64,000 nucleotides of DNA, from positions 62,001 to 126,000 of the forward strand of contig NW_022985100.1 of assembly GCF_010015585.1 (NCBI RefSeq), in the 5' to 3' direction. Position numbers and translations under genes: made by a program. This document shows positions 44,461 to 57,400 of the stretch, in pieces. The notes beneath the pieces are model-generated. The model saw only the letters and a list, made by a program, of their open reading frames with translations. It had not been told where the DNA came from and made no database searches. This DNA comes from Eremomyces bilateralis CBS 781.70. Taxonomy: Eukaryota > Ascomycota > Dothideomycetes > Eremomycetales > Eremomycetaceae. The stretch's first letter is position 1; each line of letters begins with the position of its first letter.

Positions 44461-45420
44461 CTCTTCCTTAAAGGGGAAAGTTATCAGATTTGTTGCGAAG
44501 TCAGGTTCGTGATGAGCTCGAAAGTTGGCTGTTTAATATTAGGAGCCTTTGGAGGCTTGCAAATATCATGAAGAACGTCTCGTCCTCATGACAGTAGGGC
44601 TGAACCATTACATATATATGTACATGATGATGCGAACGTCAAATTCGTACACACAGGTGAAGAAGGCGATACCATTGCGTGGCTTTGAAATTCTACTCGC
44701 TGAAGCAACTCCAACCGAAATATGGTCGAATGGCATCGGCGTGTCGTGGGGTTCTCAATCCCGTATGTAACAGATCCAGAACAAAGATATCATTCTAATG
44801 CCTGACAGCGATCTATTGCCTCCACCGTTTCCTTCCAAAAAATTTGGGTATTACATTTGCTCACTCATTCGTAAGCCTTTGTCATTTGCCAGAGCGGAGA
44901 GGCATTAAAACTTCATATCGTATCTCGGCAAGTCGGCATCTAGCACACCCGACAATCATCATTTCGGCCCTACAACCTACTGTATCACCGACAGGTATAG
45001 CTTCTCCACAAACACGTAATATATTACATACCCCCTAAAACGCGCTCCCAAATAGGTTTAGTGCGATCTTCCGTGGGAATCCTCATCACATAAATGTCTG
45101 TGTGGTGTTCGTTGTGTAGTACAAGATGGTATCACGAATTGACTTGATTGATTGACTGGTTCCTGCCCCCGTTCGGGTCAACTTCGGTCGGTCCATGTGG
45201 GGACAAGTTGACTTGCTCGTTCCTTGAGACGTTGGAAGTAAAGGAGGATTACAGCCTTGTGGCCTTATTGGCCACGCTGATGGAACATCACGGGCGTAGC
45301 GAGTTACTTAAGTGGTCGAACCAATTCCTTCTTGCCCTCCGATTGGCTCGACAGGGGTTTGCGAAAGGAAACCACGTGGCTGATGTTTTTCACTATTTAT
45401 TTCCTATCTCTCTTGGCTGC
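44461..45420. other. intergenic stretch before the MULE
   Basis: No supported gene. The part before 44,800 is probably the promoter of the DUF3112 gene. The left boundary of the transposon may lie within 45,000-45,480 but no terminal inverted repeat could be matched by eye. Confidence 0.4.
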
Positions 45421-45475
45421 TGAGATTTGTTGCCCCGTTTTTGAGATTTGTCCCCCTTTTGAGATTTGTCCCCCG
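45421..45475 (+). repeat. three tandem TGAGATTTGT units upstream of the MULE transposase
   Basis: The unit TTTTGAGATTTGTCCCCC or a near copy occurs three times in 55 bases, about 400 bases before the transposase ATG. Position and form suit subterminal transposase-binding repeats of a DNA transposon; a matching set near the right end was not found. Confidence 0.55.
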
Positions 45476-45875
45476 CGCTAGTAATTGCGGAAATTAATAG
45501 CTCAACTGAGCCTAGCGCATTTTTTCCCTCGTCCTCGCTCAATCAGGTGATTGGTGCAGCGGTACAGTGGGAAACCACCGTCAGATGTCAAAAAAAGCAG
45601 ATAGATTGATCTTGATTCTAATGAGCGTACAAACTACGAGAACACGCCCATATTTAAGTTGTGTATACATTAATGGCCTCGGAGACCTTGATTTCCTCAA
45701 AACGAGCGAAAAAGCAAAGAATGAGGGGTTGGTAACATCGCGGGATGCGGGATGCGTTGTCATAGTTGGGAATACGGTGTCACGGGTAGGAAACTGGAGA
45801 ACCCCAAAAACCAGAGATATCCTGATCTCTAACAACTTCAATATTCAATTCATTCTTTCTCTCTCAGATCCAAAT

Positions 45876-48308
45876 ATGGAGGATATTACTCCCCCTCCAG
45901 ATAGTCGTTACGCTTCCTACGATGAAGCCTATAATGCTCTTAGGATCCATGGCATGCAGCATAGCTACGGCTTCGTACTCAAGCGGAGCAAACCTCACGA
46001 TTCTGATATCAAGATACGATATTACTACCAGTGCGATCAGTTCAGAAAGTATCAGTCAAGAGCAAGGATTCTGAGCACAAGCACGCGCGCAACAGGATGT
46101 CCCTTTAAGCTTGTTATCTTCAAGACGAAGCAATCGGAGGATGGCGACCAGTGGAAGCTAGAGGTTCAACATAAGCATCATAACCACTCTCGACCACTCG
46201 ACCCTAGTACGCATAATGTCTACCGCAGGCGTACACCAGCTCAGAAAGATATTATTACATCAGTGACACATGCCGAGGCCCGACCGATGCAGATATTGGC
46301 CGCAATTCAAAAGGAGGATAAGGATACCCTAATCTTTGCCAATGATATTCGCGGCGAGAGAAAGGCAATTAGAGAGAAGCACTTAAATAGGAGGAGTTCG
46401 ATCGAGACATTACTAGATGACCTTTCCTCGCCAGAATGGGTTTCCGCTGTTAAGAAAGATACGGACAACCGCGTACAATGTCTCTTCTTTGCCCACCAGA
46501 AGCAGATCGAGCTACTGCTTGCGAATCCCGATGTCCTGTTGTATGGACTGTACGTACAGAACCAACAAGTACAAACTTCTACTGTTACATATACTCGGCT
46601 GTACCAATCTACAAACCTTCTTCTCCGCAGGCTTCTGCTTCCTTAGCAACGAGACAGAAGCAGACTATCATTGGGCAATCTCAAACTTCCTCCTTAAGAC
46701 AGGAACACTACAACCACGTGTGTTTATTAGCGATCAGGAGGATGCTTTAAAGCTGGCCGCCCGTACCCTGCTTCCGAGCGTTCCGCAACTCCTATGCGTG
46801 TGGCATATCAACAAGAATGTACAAACAAAGGCGCAACGGATATGGCGAGACGCTGATGGGGTAACAAGAGAGGATAAGCAGGAAATCGCCGATAAACGAA
46901 CTAAATTTATGAAGCGTTAGACCTAGGTATGCTCTAGCTCTAACTATGAATAAGAAATAATAGACCTAACTCGAATAGCTTATCTACGCAAAGAGTCTAA
47001 TTAAGTTCTAATTTAAGTAGGACGAACTACTAAAAGACTATACTGACCAACGAGAACTTTGTATATATCTACGCAAAAATCAATACCGTACGCGTACCGA
47101 GTGGGCAGCTGCATGGGCGTCTAATCATCGATATTATAACATAATCACCACTTCTCCTGTTAAAGGAATGCACAAGGTTTTAAAGGACTACCTTATGACT
47201 TTAAGAGGGGATTTACTACGAGTTGTTCAAAGGATTAAGCAGATGATTAATAGTCAGTACAACAAATATAGGAAGGACCTTGCCTCTTCGAAACAACGCG
47301 TCAAATTCGAGCATAGGATAGAGTCTATGCCATTCCTGCCTCCTAGAAATTATGACGTCCTTACACCTCCGGCAATTGAATATATCAGACAACAGGATCT
47401 ACTGTACTAAAAGGAGCGGAGGCAACGTCGCGTCGGACATCCTTGTTCTGGCCTATTTGAGAAAGACAAATGGTCTTCCATGTCGTCATACTCTACAAGA
47501 TATAAGGAATTCTGGATCGACATTACTACTAAGTTGCCTCTACGACGATCATTGGCGCTATCGACGTGAGCAAGGACAGTCAATACACCAATATCTAAGG
47601 CCACACCAGTCTATCCTCGAGCCGCTTCCTGCTCAAACAAGAGGTGCGCCGAGGAGGAACGAGGCTTCAACTCGTAGAGATCCATCGGCTTTTGAACGAC
47701 GTGTGCCGCCTTCTGTCCCTCGATTCCAGCCTCCTCCTCCTCCTCCTCCTCCACCCCAGGGTCAATCACTTGCTGACATCCTACGGCACCTAGGCACCTC
47801 TATTCCTGTGTTAGATCCTACATCTGTACCAGCTACGACTGCTGTGACTACTTCTATCTCTCTCTCAGTCCCAGCGCCTGCTCCTATACCAATTCCTACA
47901 TCTATACCAATTGCGACCCCTGTAACCACTTCTGTATCTTTGTCAGTCCCTGCACCAATTCCAGTATCTTCTCCTACTCCTTCTCCTACTCCTTCTCCTT
48001 CTCCTTTGTCTTCACCGTTGTCTACTACTGTATCTATTGCTACGGCTCCACCTCATCAACAGCGTACCTGGCAGCCACCCTCGTTAGAAGAGTTCTTAGC
48101 TGATCTTGAGCGTCGACGACTTCAGCCCGTCCTATATAACTGTAATAACATAAACTCATTGATTACTTTTTTGGCCGAGACAGGACAGGAAAACGACCCA
48201 ACAGAACTAGTTTTACTACGAGACAGATATCTTTATCTATTTAGTTGCCTACAGCATTCCAAAACCAACAAAACAGCCAAGATTACATGGCACCACAATG
48301 GCCAGTAA
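45876..48308 (+). mobile_element. broken Mutator-like (MULE) DNA transposon, transposase region
   Basis: The reading frame starts at an ATG at 45,876 and has a FAR1-type DNA-binding part (YASYDEAYNALRIHGMQH..., then TRATGCPFKLVIFK). The MULE transposase core follows: MDCTYRTNKYK (first Asp), GFCFLSNETEADYHWAI, VFISDQEDALKLA (second Asp) and LLCVWHINKNV. Then come KFEHRIESMPFLPP and a SWIM-like GLPCRHTL, and a Pro/Thr-rich tail. It is broken by a one-base frame change near 46,545, a stop at 46,918, a stop-rich A+T segment to about 47,040 (possibly a lost intron), a stop at 47,408 and a further frame change near 47,450. Element ends and target duplication were not identified. MULEs move by cut and paste; this copy cannot encode an intact enzyme. 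Confidence 0.88.
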
Positions 48309-50298
48309 TAATGCCTAATATAGCTTATCGTTCCAGTGGCTGTGCACGTTTTCTCCCGTTGTGCTTAGTGGTATATCATAGGTTCCCTGAAGTTACTTTT
48401 CGAATCTCCTCTCTGGTCGCTGATGGGCAAAGTGAGACCCTCGATAATGACCGGGCCATAGGTATGTGCGTAGGGCCTCACCATCCCAACGTTTAAGGTC
48501 TGTAAAAGCCTGTTCTGGGGCGCTGGGAACCCGATGTCCATACAGGTACCGTCTACCTGTTCGCCCTTGCAACCCATTCACACTCCTTCTCGTGCCTATT
48601 GTATGAGAGCAGAAGCAACCACTTTTGTAGGAGCGAAAGCAGTTTTCATAGGGTCTTGCCCTCACGAAATTGATGGACTTGCTCTGTCGTCCTCGTTTTA
48701 TTCAGGTTGATGTGGCCTTATGTACCGAAATTGAAACATTTAGATATATAAATCGATGGGGGCTCACCAATGATGCTGGCGAGGAACCGCCAGCCAAGTG
48801 GTGTGATAGTCGTGGAATGGTTACGAGGAGGGGACTATTCCGTACTGGAAGTCACTTGTCCATCCACGAGGTGGCCGGCATATCCAGCCATGTTTGGCAG
48901 TTGGCCACACACTATGATCATCTCAACGCGGAGTGAAAGCATGCACAGAAGGGAAACTGGACATTGGAGGTCTCATCAGTCATCACTCATGCACGGCTCG
49001 CGGGTTTGCTGGCCCGGATCGGCGCGGTCAAGCGTTGGCGTCCCGATCTCCTGGCCAACGCTGGAGGAGGCTGGAAATCCTGGCTGTGGGGAATGTCAAG
49101 TACGTCAGCGGTGGGAAGCAAACTGGATGTCGATGTTATATCACTTCGACTCGCTGGTCGGAAACAACGGTGACATCGATGTCAACGCTGTCAATTTGGC
49201 AGCGCCGTGATTCAGGACAGCAGAGCGCTGGATCGAACATAACTGGAGGGCTTACGTGGCGGTTGGAGAGGAAACAAGACAGATGGGAGGACAAGGGATG
49301 GTCTGTACGCTGACGCTCAACGGTGTTCTATCGAGGTTGGTCAACGGTCCTGTCATTACTTATCTAGTACTCCTCCGGTACTGTAGCATCCAAACAGGAA
49401 GCAGGAATGGGGAACTTGGTGATCTCGTGCTACAAAGTTCCCCTATTGCCTTGATATCATTGGATCGCCATTGGATCATCATTGCATTGGCTACAACGTG
49501 AAGTCGGCGTACGGTGACAGTGCTGCCGTGTCACAGAAAACCAGCGAAGCATTTGCAGAGATTTCGTTTGGCAAGCAAGACCATCGGGAAGGAAAGAGGT
49601 CTGGAAAACCCTGGTCCTGGGGTTGATCCTGGTTGGATCCTTGCTGAACCCCTGGTCATATCCCGTGGTCGTTCCTGCCATGCAGCCGTAGTGGAGGAAG
49701 AGATTGGTGGGAATGGGTGCCACAGCGGGAACTAGCATGGGTCCATGCGTTGTTGGTGTACCTACGTCACAGCATCAAGGGAGGCATCACTCGTGCAGTA
49801 GTCGGTGGCTATCGCAACTCTCCCATCTGCAGCAGATCGCTGAATGTTGGTAGTGATGATGGCGATGATAGCGATGTCTGAAAGTAGTTGATGCGGGCGG
49901 GAAGAGTGGATGATGGGATGCTAAGTTGGCATGGCAGGATACTACTGCTAAGTGCTCGTGCTGCTGCTGTGTTTACCTAAAATCATCAGTATTATTCACT
50001 ATTCACCCACAAACACTCCTACCACCAAGCACTTTCCAACTTTCTGTGCAATTCCCCAGCTCTTTCCCGTTCTGTTGTGTTTTGGCGCTGCCCACCTTAA
50101 AACCTTCCTTTTCAACCTCTCACCTACTTTTCTCTCTCTTCTTTCTCACCACTACACAACACTCAATCTTCCCACACGCTTCAACGCTCTCAACCCAAAT
50201 TCGTCAGCCTCTCCAGTTCGCTCTTCTGCTCGCAGATTATCACGAAGCTCATCACATACCTGATTCAGTCTTCTAAAGTCACCCTTCAATCCAACAAA
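48309..50298. other. 2-kb intergenic region
   Basis: No supported gene. The right end of the MULE must lie in the first part. The last 300 bases are CT-rich with CCACAAACAC-like leader sequence and form the promoter and leader of the CFEM gene. Confidence 0.4.
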
Positions 50299-51295
50299 AT
50301 GAAATACTCGATTGCTCTCATTGCTGCTGTCAGCTCCCTTGCCGCGGCTCAAGCATCAGGAGGGGAATCGGGTCCGGCTGGTCACTGGGATTACTCCGCC
50401 CTCTCAGAGTGTGGTGTAAGTCTATCCTCCTATCACATAACATTTATCACATATTATCATCTACTTCTTACATTTCTTTCCCAATTGTGCGCAGCTTAAC
50501 TGTTTGTCGTGTTGGTGGTTCTGGGACTGCGAAACACTCACTGAACTACCTTGCCATGCGCCAGTTGCAAGCCACCATCAACAAACAACACCCAAACTTA
50601 CACACTTTCAATTTACTTTTGCTGACATTAATGCCTACAGCAAACTTGCATTCGGAACATGCTCCAGCTTGCGCCCACTCTTGGTTGCGATGAAGGCGAC
50701 CATAACTGCTACTGCTGCAACGCTAACTTCGGGTATGGCATCCGCGACTGCGCCAATGAGGCTTGCGACAATGAGGATGCCGTCAAGGTGCTCCAATGGG
50801 GTGCAGCCGCTTGTGGGAGTAAGCCAATGGATTCTCAACGCCTTTACTTGTTGTCAACCTTCTAACATTTTCTTCTCAGACTCCGTCGGCGCCAACGGAT
50901 GCCCTCCGGACTCAACTCCGGCTCGATCCATCATTGCCGGCGCTACCCAGGGCGGTGGCGATGCCATTCCCAGTGAGTCCTCGGCTCCTGATGCCACTCC
51001 TACTAGCGACGTGAGCGAGTCCGCTTCCTCTGTTGCCAGCGACGCGTCCGAATCTGCCTCTGGCATCGGTGAATCTGCGAGTTCTGAGGCCTCCGACGTC
51101 TCGAGCTCTGCCTTTGGCGACGCTTCCTCGGCTCCTTCTAGCTCGCAAACCAGCGCCCCGTCCTCTCGGACCTCCCCTGCCCCGACTAGCCCTGCAGACG
51201 ATGAGGCGGTTGCTGCGCCCACCAACGCAGCGCCATTCAAGACTGCCGCGCCCGTCCTCGGTGCTGGTGCCATGGCTGCACTTCTCCTCCTCTAA
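50299..51295 (+). CDS. CFEM-domain GPI-anchored surface protein
   Basis: Exons 50299-50415, 50641-50818 and 50880-51295 give 236 residues. The first intron is 225 bases, long for this region, but only this join gives a proper CFEM domain. Residues 1-18 are a signal peptide. Cysteines 38, 42, 55, 62, 64, 76, 81 and 97 have the eight-cysteine CFEM spacing, with an extra C65. D59, in GCDEGDHNCYC, is at the place of the haem-iron-binding aspartate of characterised CFEM proteins. A Ser/Ala/Asp-rich stalk with repeated SES-A units follows, then a hydrophobic GPI signal (VLGAGAMAALLLL). CFEM proteins serve in the cell wall, in haem or iron uptake, adhesion or host interaction; which applies here is unknown. 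Confidence 0.88.
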
Positions 51296-52830
51296 GTTCG
51301 TTCCTTCATCAGCTTTGAGCTCTCTTCACGGATGCGTTAGTGTGAGATGGAGAGGAGCGAGCTAATGGAACGGATGATGATGATTACGGGACGACGTGAT
51401 GTGGCTATATGTTTTCCTTCATGATAGGCATGTACTTTGCCTGCGGCGCTTTCGTTTATTGCCACCAGTAGCAGATTTCAAGTGTTTTTCAAGAGCTCCC
51501 GGCGCATCATGGCATTCGGGGAGCGGCAACACATGGCGTGGCATGGCATTGTTTTCCCGTTTCTTTTCTCATGTTCCCCCCCTCTATCACAACACCGCAA
51601 CGCCCAGGGCACAGCACCCACTCAGGCCACTTCACTCGTGCTATCCCCACAATCCATGTTCATTAATTCTCCCCATATGTTTCATTAATCGCACCCATTT
51701 CCCCATTCGAATCCCCCCTTCACTTCGATGTCATATCCGCGGAACGGAATGGAATATAGATACTCACACCCTCACCGGCATGTATGTATTGCGGCATTGT
51801 CTCTTCTCTTCATCCTCTGGACTGATCCCGACACCATCACTTGACAAATTGGCACTTCACTATGTGGTTGTCGGACGGGGATGAGGCGGGATGAGACTTG
51901 CGTGGACGTAATCCGGAATGCTAAAGTTCATTTCATCAGACCATTTGCTTGGTGACTTCGCTTGCGTGACCGTAGCTAACTATTTCGCTTGATTGTCTTT
52001 TATGCTGACCATGACATGCTTCTCCATCTCGTGGAAGAACCATATGCATGTGCGGCGGCTTCGATGAAATTCGGTGGCAAGAGACGTACGGGATCAGTTA
52101 TACTTCATTTTCGATCACTTATTGTGAGTTCAGTTTGATGGTACGACTGAAATCTCGACGATGTGTTCACTTGATTCTCACTTTGTGCAATTTGGCCACG
52201 ATTGAAATTATTTCGGTATATCACATGCACGATTACAATTACCAAAGCCATTTGGTATGGCAGGGCGGAGCAAGTTGCCTTTGCATGCAACTGGCGGTAC
52301 TGATGAGACTAACTTCGATCTTCTTCCTTCCCTCGCTCCACTCTTACATAATCTCCCATTAAAAAGTTTTCTATATCCACTAACGGCACTGACTTCCATC
52401 TTCATCGTTCCCCTCCCATCTTCCATCTTTTTTTCTTCCCAACAGAGACTTCAACATCCATCGTTCGTTGGCACTGATTTCGACCTCATCCTCCCAACAT
52501 CCACTGACTACATTGACGTCGATCTTCATCCTTTCTCCAAGTTGAGATTGACTTTAACCGGGCCAGTCATTCTGGACACTGATGGTGCCTATCTACAAAC
52601 CCTTTGACCAATTGGGTTCGTACCTGGACACTTTCGAACCCGTGCCATTGCTATTGGCAAGGACTCCACTCACCTGCTGCCAACATTGTCGATTCTAAGC
52701 ATCTTCAATGGTTGACACTGAGATCCTAGACATCTCTTCTCTATGCCATTGCAATTAACAAGAATGTTGCCGGGTTGGGTTCCTGTCTTGCTCGCATCTC
52801 AAAATCTGCCAACACTTCATTCCGGTCCAG
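51296..52830. other. 1.5-kb intergenic region
   Basis: 3' flank of the CFEM gene followed by CT-rich sequence. Between 52,300 and 52,570 phrases like CACTGA-TTC-GA-CTTCATC recur loosely four times. No gene is supported. Confidence 0.4.
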
Positions 52831-53921
52831 GAATCTTCAACAGTAGACGCTGATGACAGTGGCGCTGAAGGAGAGAAAGACTATGATATCTTCTACGAAG
52901 GACTTGAATCGGTTGAGGAACTTAGTAACGTTGGTGGCGGATCCTCAGCCCGTGAATGTCAACTCCGTGAGAATGCTCGGAAGACCAGGTTTCAAGGCAC
53001 ATGGTTTGACACGGATAAGAGCAGGAACTACTACCCTTGAACACCAAAGTTTCGGAAGCACAAAAGAATCGACGGCCGAAAAAGCCAGTAGCAGATGAGG
53101 AAGACAGTTGGAAGAACGCGAGAAAACAGAAGATCATCAGGTTAGAGAATGCGGCCGCCAAAGCGAACGGAATATTGCTGGTGTTCTCCATTCCAACCAC
53201 CAATGCGAGAATCCGCAACCTAGCGAATGGTATCCCCAATATCTGGCCGGAGGTGAGCTGGAACACTCTCGATAATGAGGAATATCCCAAGTCATGTCCT
53301 ACGTTCAGCGATATAGATACCTATGCTCTCCGTAGCCGCGTTCGTGGTCCCGATCCTAACCTCGACCTGTTCGACGAGCTCGACAACCTCCGCGGCCACC
53401 CCGTCGTACCGAGGCTGCGTCCTCTGCCTTATGCAGCGAAGACGTTGCTCCACCCTGGAACCTGGCCGTGTCAGTGCTGCAGTGACAACCGCTCCCAATG
53501 CGAACTGATCATCCCGCCCGCGGTGAAGGAAGTTTGCATCGCTTGCCAAAATCGAGCGAATGGGGGCCCAGACTGTGACTGCACGTACACCCCCAGTCCC
53601 GACATCGATGAGATCCCGTATCATCTGACCTGCGAACAATGCTAAGACGAGCGCGCGAAATGCGTCGCTGGTCCACGCGATGCCGCCAGTATAGCTAAGC
53701 GGATCGATGCGAACTTCTTTTGGAAGGAGATGGGGCATCAGGGGCTGTCGCAGACTGAGCCGGCCAGAGTACTGCGGGAACTGCAGGAGAGCCTGTTGTT
53801 CATGCCTCATCCAAAGCAGCGGAAGCGCCGGGCGACGGAACCGCAGGAGAATGAACATGTGTATGCCTGTGATCAGTGCAGGAAGGTAGGAGCTCAGTGC
53901 GGCCTGAAGGGTGGTATGTGA
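52831..53921 (+). pseudogene. pseudogene with three zinc-finger-like cysteine clusters
   Basis: An acidic opening in one frame (STVDADDSGAEGEKDYDIFY..., from about 52,831) gives way near 53,030 to the frame that runs to 53,921, through one frame change or an unrecognised intron. The second frame has a basic-helical part (KKPVADEEDSWKNARKQKII) and then C-x2-C-x6-C modules. The first, at about 53,469-53,570, is PCQCCSDNRSQC, followed by CIACQNRANGGPDC in Zn2Cys6-like order. The second, CEQC-DERAKC (about 53,631-53,663), is cut by an in-frame TAA at 53,643. The third is CDQCRKVGAQC near the end. The TAA could come from CAA by a single C-to-T change. No known family is recognised; a DNA-binding or protein-binding zinc module is inferred from spacing only. 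Confidence 0.55.
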
Positions 53922-54449
53922 AGGAGCATTTAAGTGAGGAAGCGGGGAAAAGAGGTAAATCGCGACATGAAAAGCCTTCTGGCCAGTTGATCTTCCATCA
54001 TCCTTCGTCCATCACACACTCTGTCAACGTTAAAAAAATAACGCTGGATTGAGAGGCACCTGCAAAGACCAAAAAGATGCAGAAAATCCGGAACATTTCA
54101 ACGATACTTTGGTACTCTTTACCAGAATAACCTCGAATATTTAGCGATTAGCCTGTCATGTGGGACTGGTACCACGGTGAAATGAGTTGCAACCGGAAAT
54201 AGAAGAATACAAATTATGATTAGAGATATGTGGACCAGAGCATTTATAACAACTCATGTCATCATCAATCGGCCAACCCTTCCTCAAGAGGGTATCATCC
54301 ATCCGCATTTTAGACAGACCGCCTCCGTCTGCCCCCAATGCTATTATATCGTGCACTCATTTGGGAAGCCATCACCAGTAAAGGAAACCTCGAGATGTAC
54401 CATCAAATTGGACCAATACCAATATGCGATGTTTCACGCCAGAATTGCA
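53922..54449. other. intergenic stretch
   Basis: A+T-richer 3' flank shared by the pseudogene and the large minus-strand gene. No gene is supported. Confidence 0.4.
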
Positions 54450-57400
54450 CTACGCTTTCTTCCCCCCGATCCTGAAAAGCTTCCTCAAGCCTCCCCTCTT
54501 CTCTTTCTTCTCTTTCATCTCCACCTTATCACCTTTCTTTGGCTTCTTTGGAGTCTTCTCCTTCACTGCTTCACCGTCATTCCCGGCGGCTCGCTCTACT
54601 CTCTCATCATCACCCATCCCATCCGTCCCCCATTCTTTTGCTCCCATTTCCTTCCTCCTCGCCGACTCTCTCTCGCGCTCTCGCAGCAACTTGAACGACG
54701 CATCGTTCATATCCTCCTTGCCGAGCTCGGCGGCCAATTCCCGCACTTTCCGTTCTTCCAGCGTCTGTCGTCGTGGCTTTGTCTGCTTCTCGTCGAGGGG
54801 TGCAGCAGATTCGGATGATAGGGGACCTGGTGCGAGTTGTTCTACGCTGGATGGTGAACGTGGCGCGGGCGCGGTTGTCGGGCGAGCGTGAGGGGAGGAT
54901 GGAGTGAGGACTTGGGAGGACTGGGGTGAGATCGCGTCGGCTTCTACCCCCAACTTTTTGACCAAAGGGAGGTCAAGAACGAGGTCTGGGCGGGTGCGGA
55001 CGGAGCTGGCTGCCTGGTCGGGACCGTGGGACTCGTTTTTGCTGGTAGTGGGAGAGGTTGTGTCCTGGAGGACGGAGTCCACAGGTTGCAGGCTGGGCTT
55101 CCTGGTGTCCTCGATGATTGTATGGCGGAATTTAGTGGGAGAGGCTGGAGTGGACGCGACGTTGGATTTGGGAAGAGGCTCGGTTGGGACTGGAGGTTTT
55201 GTGTGCCCTCCCGGAACATCTGCACTGCTGCCTAGACGGGCTTTGTTTCCTCCAAAGATTGATTTCACTCGACGAATGCTCGTGGCACCGACCGACTTCC
55301 TTCTGGATTTCGGGTCAGATGTCGTTTGCGTTCTCTTCATTGGTTGCGCGGGGCCAATCACAGATTGGCGGGCAGGAGAAGTTGGTGGTAGATCTTTGGG
55401 TGAACGGTCGAGATCTTGAAGGGCTTTTTGACGAGCTTCCTCCCTAGCCTTTTGACGCTCTCTTCTTGCTCGCCTTTGCACTTCACCAGGAGGTAAAAAT
55501 CCAATTCCAACTGCCCCGGTTCCTTGAAGATTCTCGTTGATAGAGCCGCGCCGCTTGCGAGTTCCATCGTCGGTTGCCTCATCAGGACTAGTAGCCACCG
55601 TGAGCGTTTCGTCCACGACGACACTACTCCGGGTTTTGGCACGTTCATCTAAGAGCGACTGGCCGCCAGCAACATCTCGACTTTTTCGGTTTTCAGAGTC
55701 AGTTTGACTTTTTCTCCGGTCGACCTCTACGGGACTTCTCTGCGCATGGGTCTCGCCAACAACGCTCTTGCTCTTGTCAGGACTTCTCATACTGGTTCCC
55801 TTGTCGAGGGCCCCAAGGGTTCCTGAATCACGTCTCAGCTCCTGAAACCCGTCCCGCTCCCTTAGCCCCGTCTTGAACATATCTGCCTCCTTCCGTGCCT
55901 TATCCACCTCTTCTTTCAGCTGTTGCTGCAACTTTACAAGCGCTTGCGTATCGTCTTTTTGGTCGGGACCTGCAGCGTTTTCTTCGGCATCATGAGGTTG
56001 TGGTTCCAGGTCGAGTTTGAAGTCTTTGAACGCTTGTATCGAATCTGTCTCCGTTGATGCTAGAACGATATCTAATTCGGCTTTCCCCAAGTCTTTCCCA
56101 TCATCTTGCTGCATTACTGTAACAGACACATTGGGTAGCGGTTCCGGATCCACAGCACGTATACTCGAGGATTGTGCTCCGGTGGACGGAAATTGAGGGG
56201 CCCAAGGGTATGATATCGGGCGATCGGACGCATCCTGTTGGTCTGTAGTGGTCCCCTCCGGTCCACCAGAGAGCTGATCAAAATTTTGAGTTGCAGTCGT
56301 TGCTTTTAAACGCGTTGTAGGATTCGAGTCTTTCGGGCTCTTGGGAGTCAAGGGACGCAAGTTCGGCGTTGAAAAATTTGGTGCCTGTAGAGGAGGGCCT
56401 GGCTTAGTGTCGGCGAACCCTTCCTCGAACATAGGGAATGGGTCAGTTTGTTGTTTACTCTGTCCGCTCTGTTCGGGAGCCACAGCACTTGGGATAGTGG
56501 GAAAAATATCGACCGAAGGCGAGGTGTTGTCAGATCCTTCAACCGGGGATCGTGTTGCTTGAAAATTTGGGCTCTCGAGGGCCATGGGAGTTACACTTCG
56601 TGGTCCAGGAACCAGCCTGATAGACTCCCTGATGGGCGGCGTGCCGGCGTAAACGGTAAGGGACTTGCTGGCTACGTTGGTGGGGAACTGGACAGAGTTT
56701 GGACTGGCTTCGTTTGCGTCGAGTCGCGGTCCGGAATTTCCAGCTGCTTTCGTAGGTGAGGCGGGAACTTGAATACTGTCCATGGGCAATAGCTCTTGAT
56801 GCGAGTCCCGTAACCGAGTGGGTACAAGAAGGTGCTTGCGTTGGAATTCCTTTTCGTTGACGGCTCGTTTTTCACTATTCTCGAGCAGAGAATACTGAGC
56901 TTTGACTGCGTCTAATGATAATAGGACGGCCGGTTCGAACGAGGGCATCGGCTGCACCGTCGCGACGGAGTTTGGTCGTGCGGATGGAACTGCAACAGTT
57001 GCCAAATTGGGTTGAGTTTTCGATTGTACCACTTCGTCTTTTGCTCCAACGAACGCTATCGTGTGTCTTTGATGTTTCTCGGAGCTATGATCCACAGCTA
57101 CGTCTAGTCCCAGGCTAGCTTGGTGAAATGACGACGGCCGAGGCGCCGACTGCGCCGACTGCGATTGTACAGTAGGACGAAGCGACCAGTTTGCGATGTT
57201 GTAGTTGAGACTCCGAAATGTATTCCCGTCTTCTTTCTTCTCTTTAGCTGTTCCTTTCTTTCCCACACTGTAAAATTCGCGGTGTCGCTCCTTGGCTTGT
57301 TTCTCGGCAAGGACCAGTTCTAGCCGCCTGCTCAGGTCTCGGGGGTCGATCGGCTTGCCTTGCTGTGATCGAAGGGCAGGCTGCTTCACAGAGGTTGTTT

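Noticed and set aside
47700-48120. Independent proline/threonine-rich gene
   Set aside because: It is in frame with the SWIM-like end of the MULE transposase and is best read as its low-complexity tail.
50504-51295. Long frame from 50,504 as the start of the CFEM gene
   Set aside because: It reads through both introns in part; only the join 50,415/50,641 restores the eight-cysteine CFEM spacing and uses the signal-peptide ATG at 50,299.
52257-52607. 116-codon plus frame after the CFEM gene
   Set aside because: CT-rich chance frame without motif or start context.
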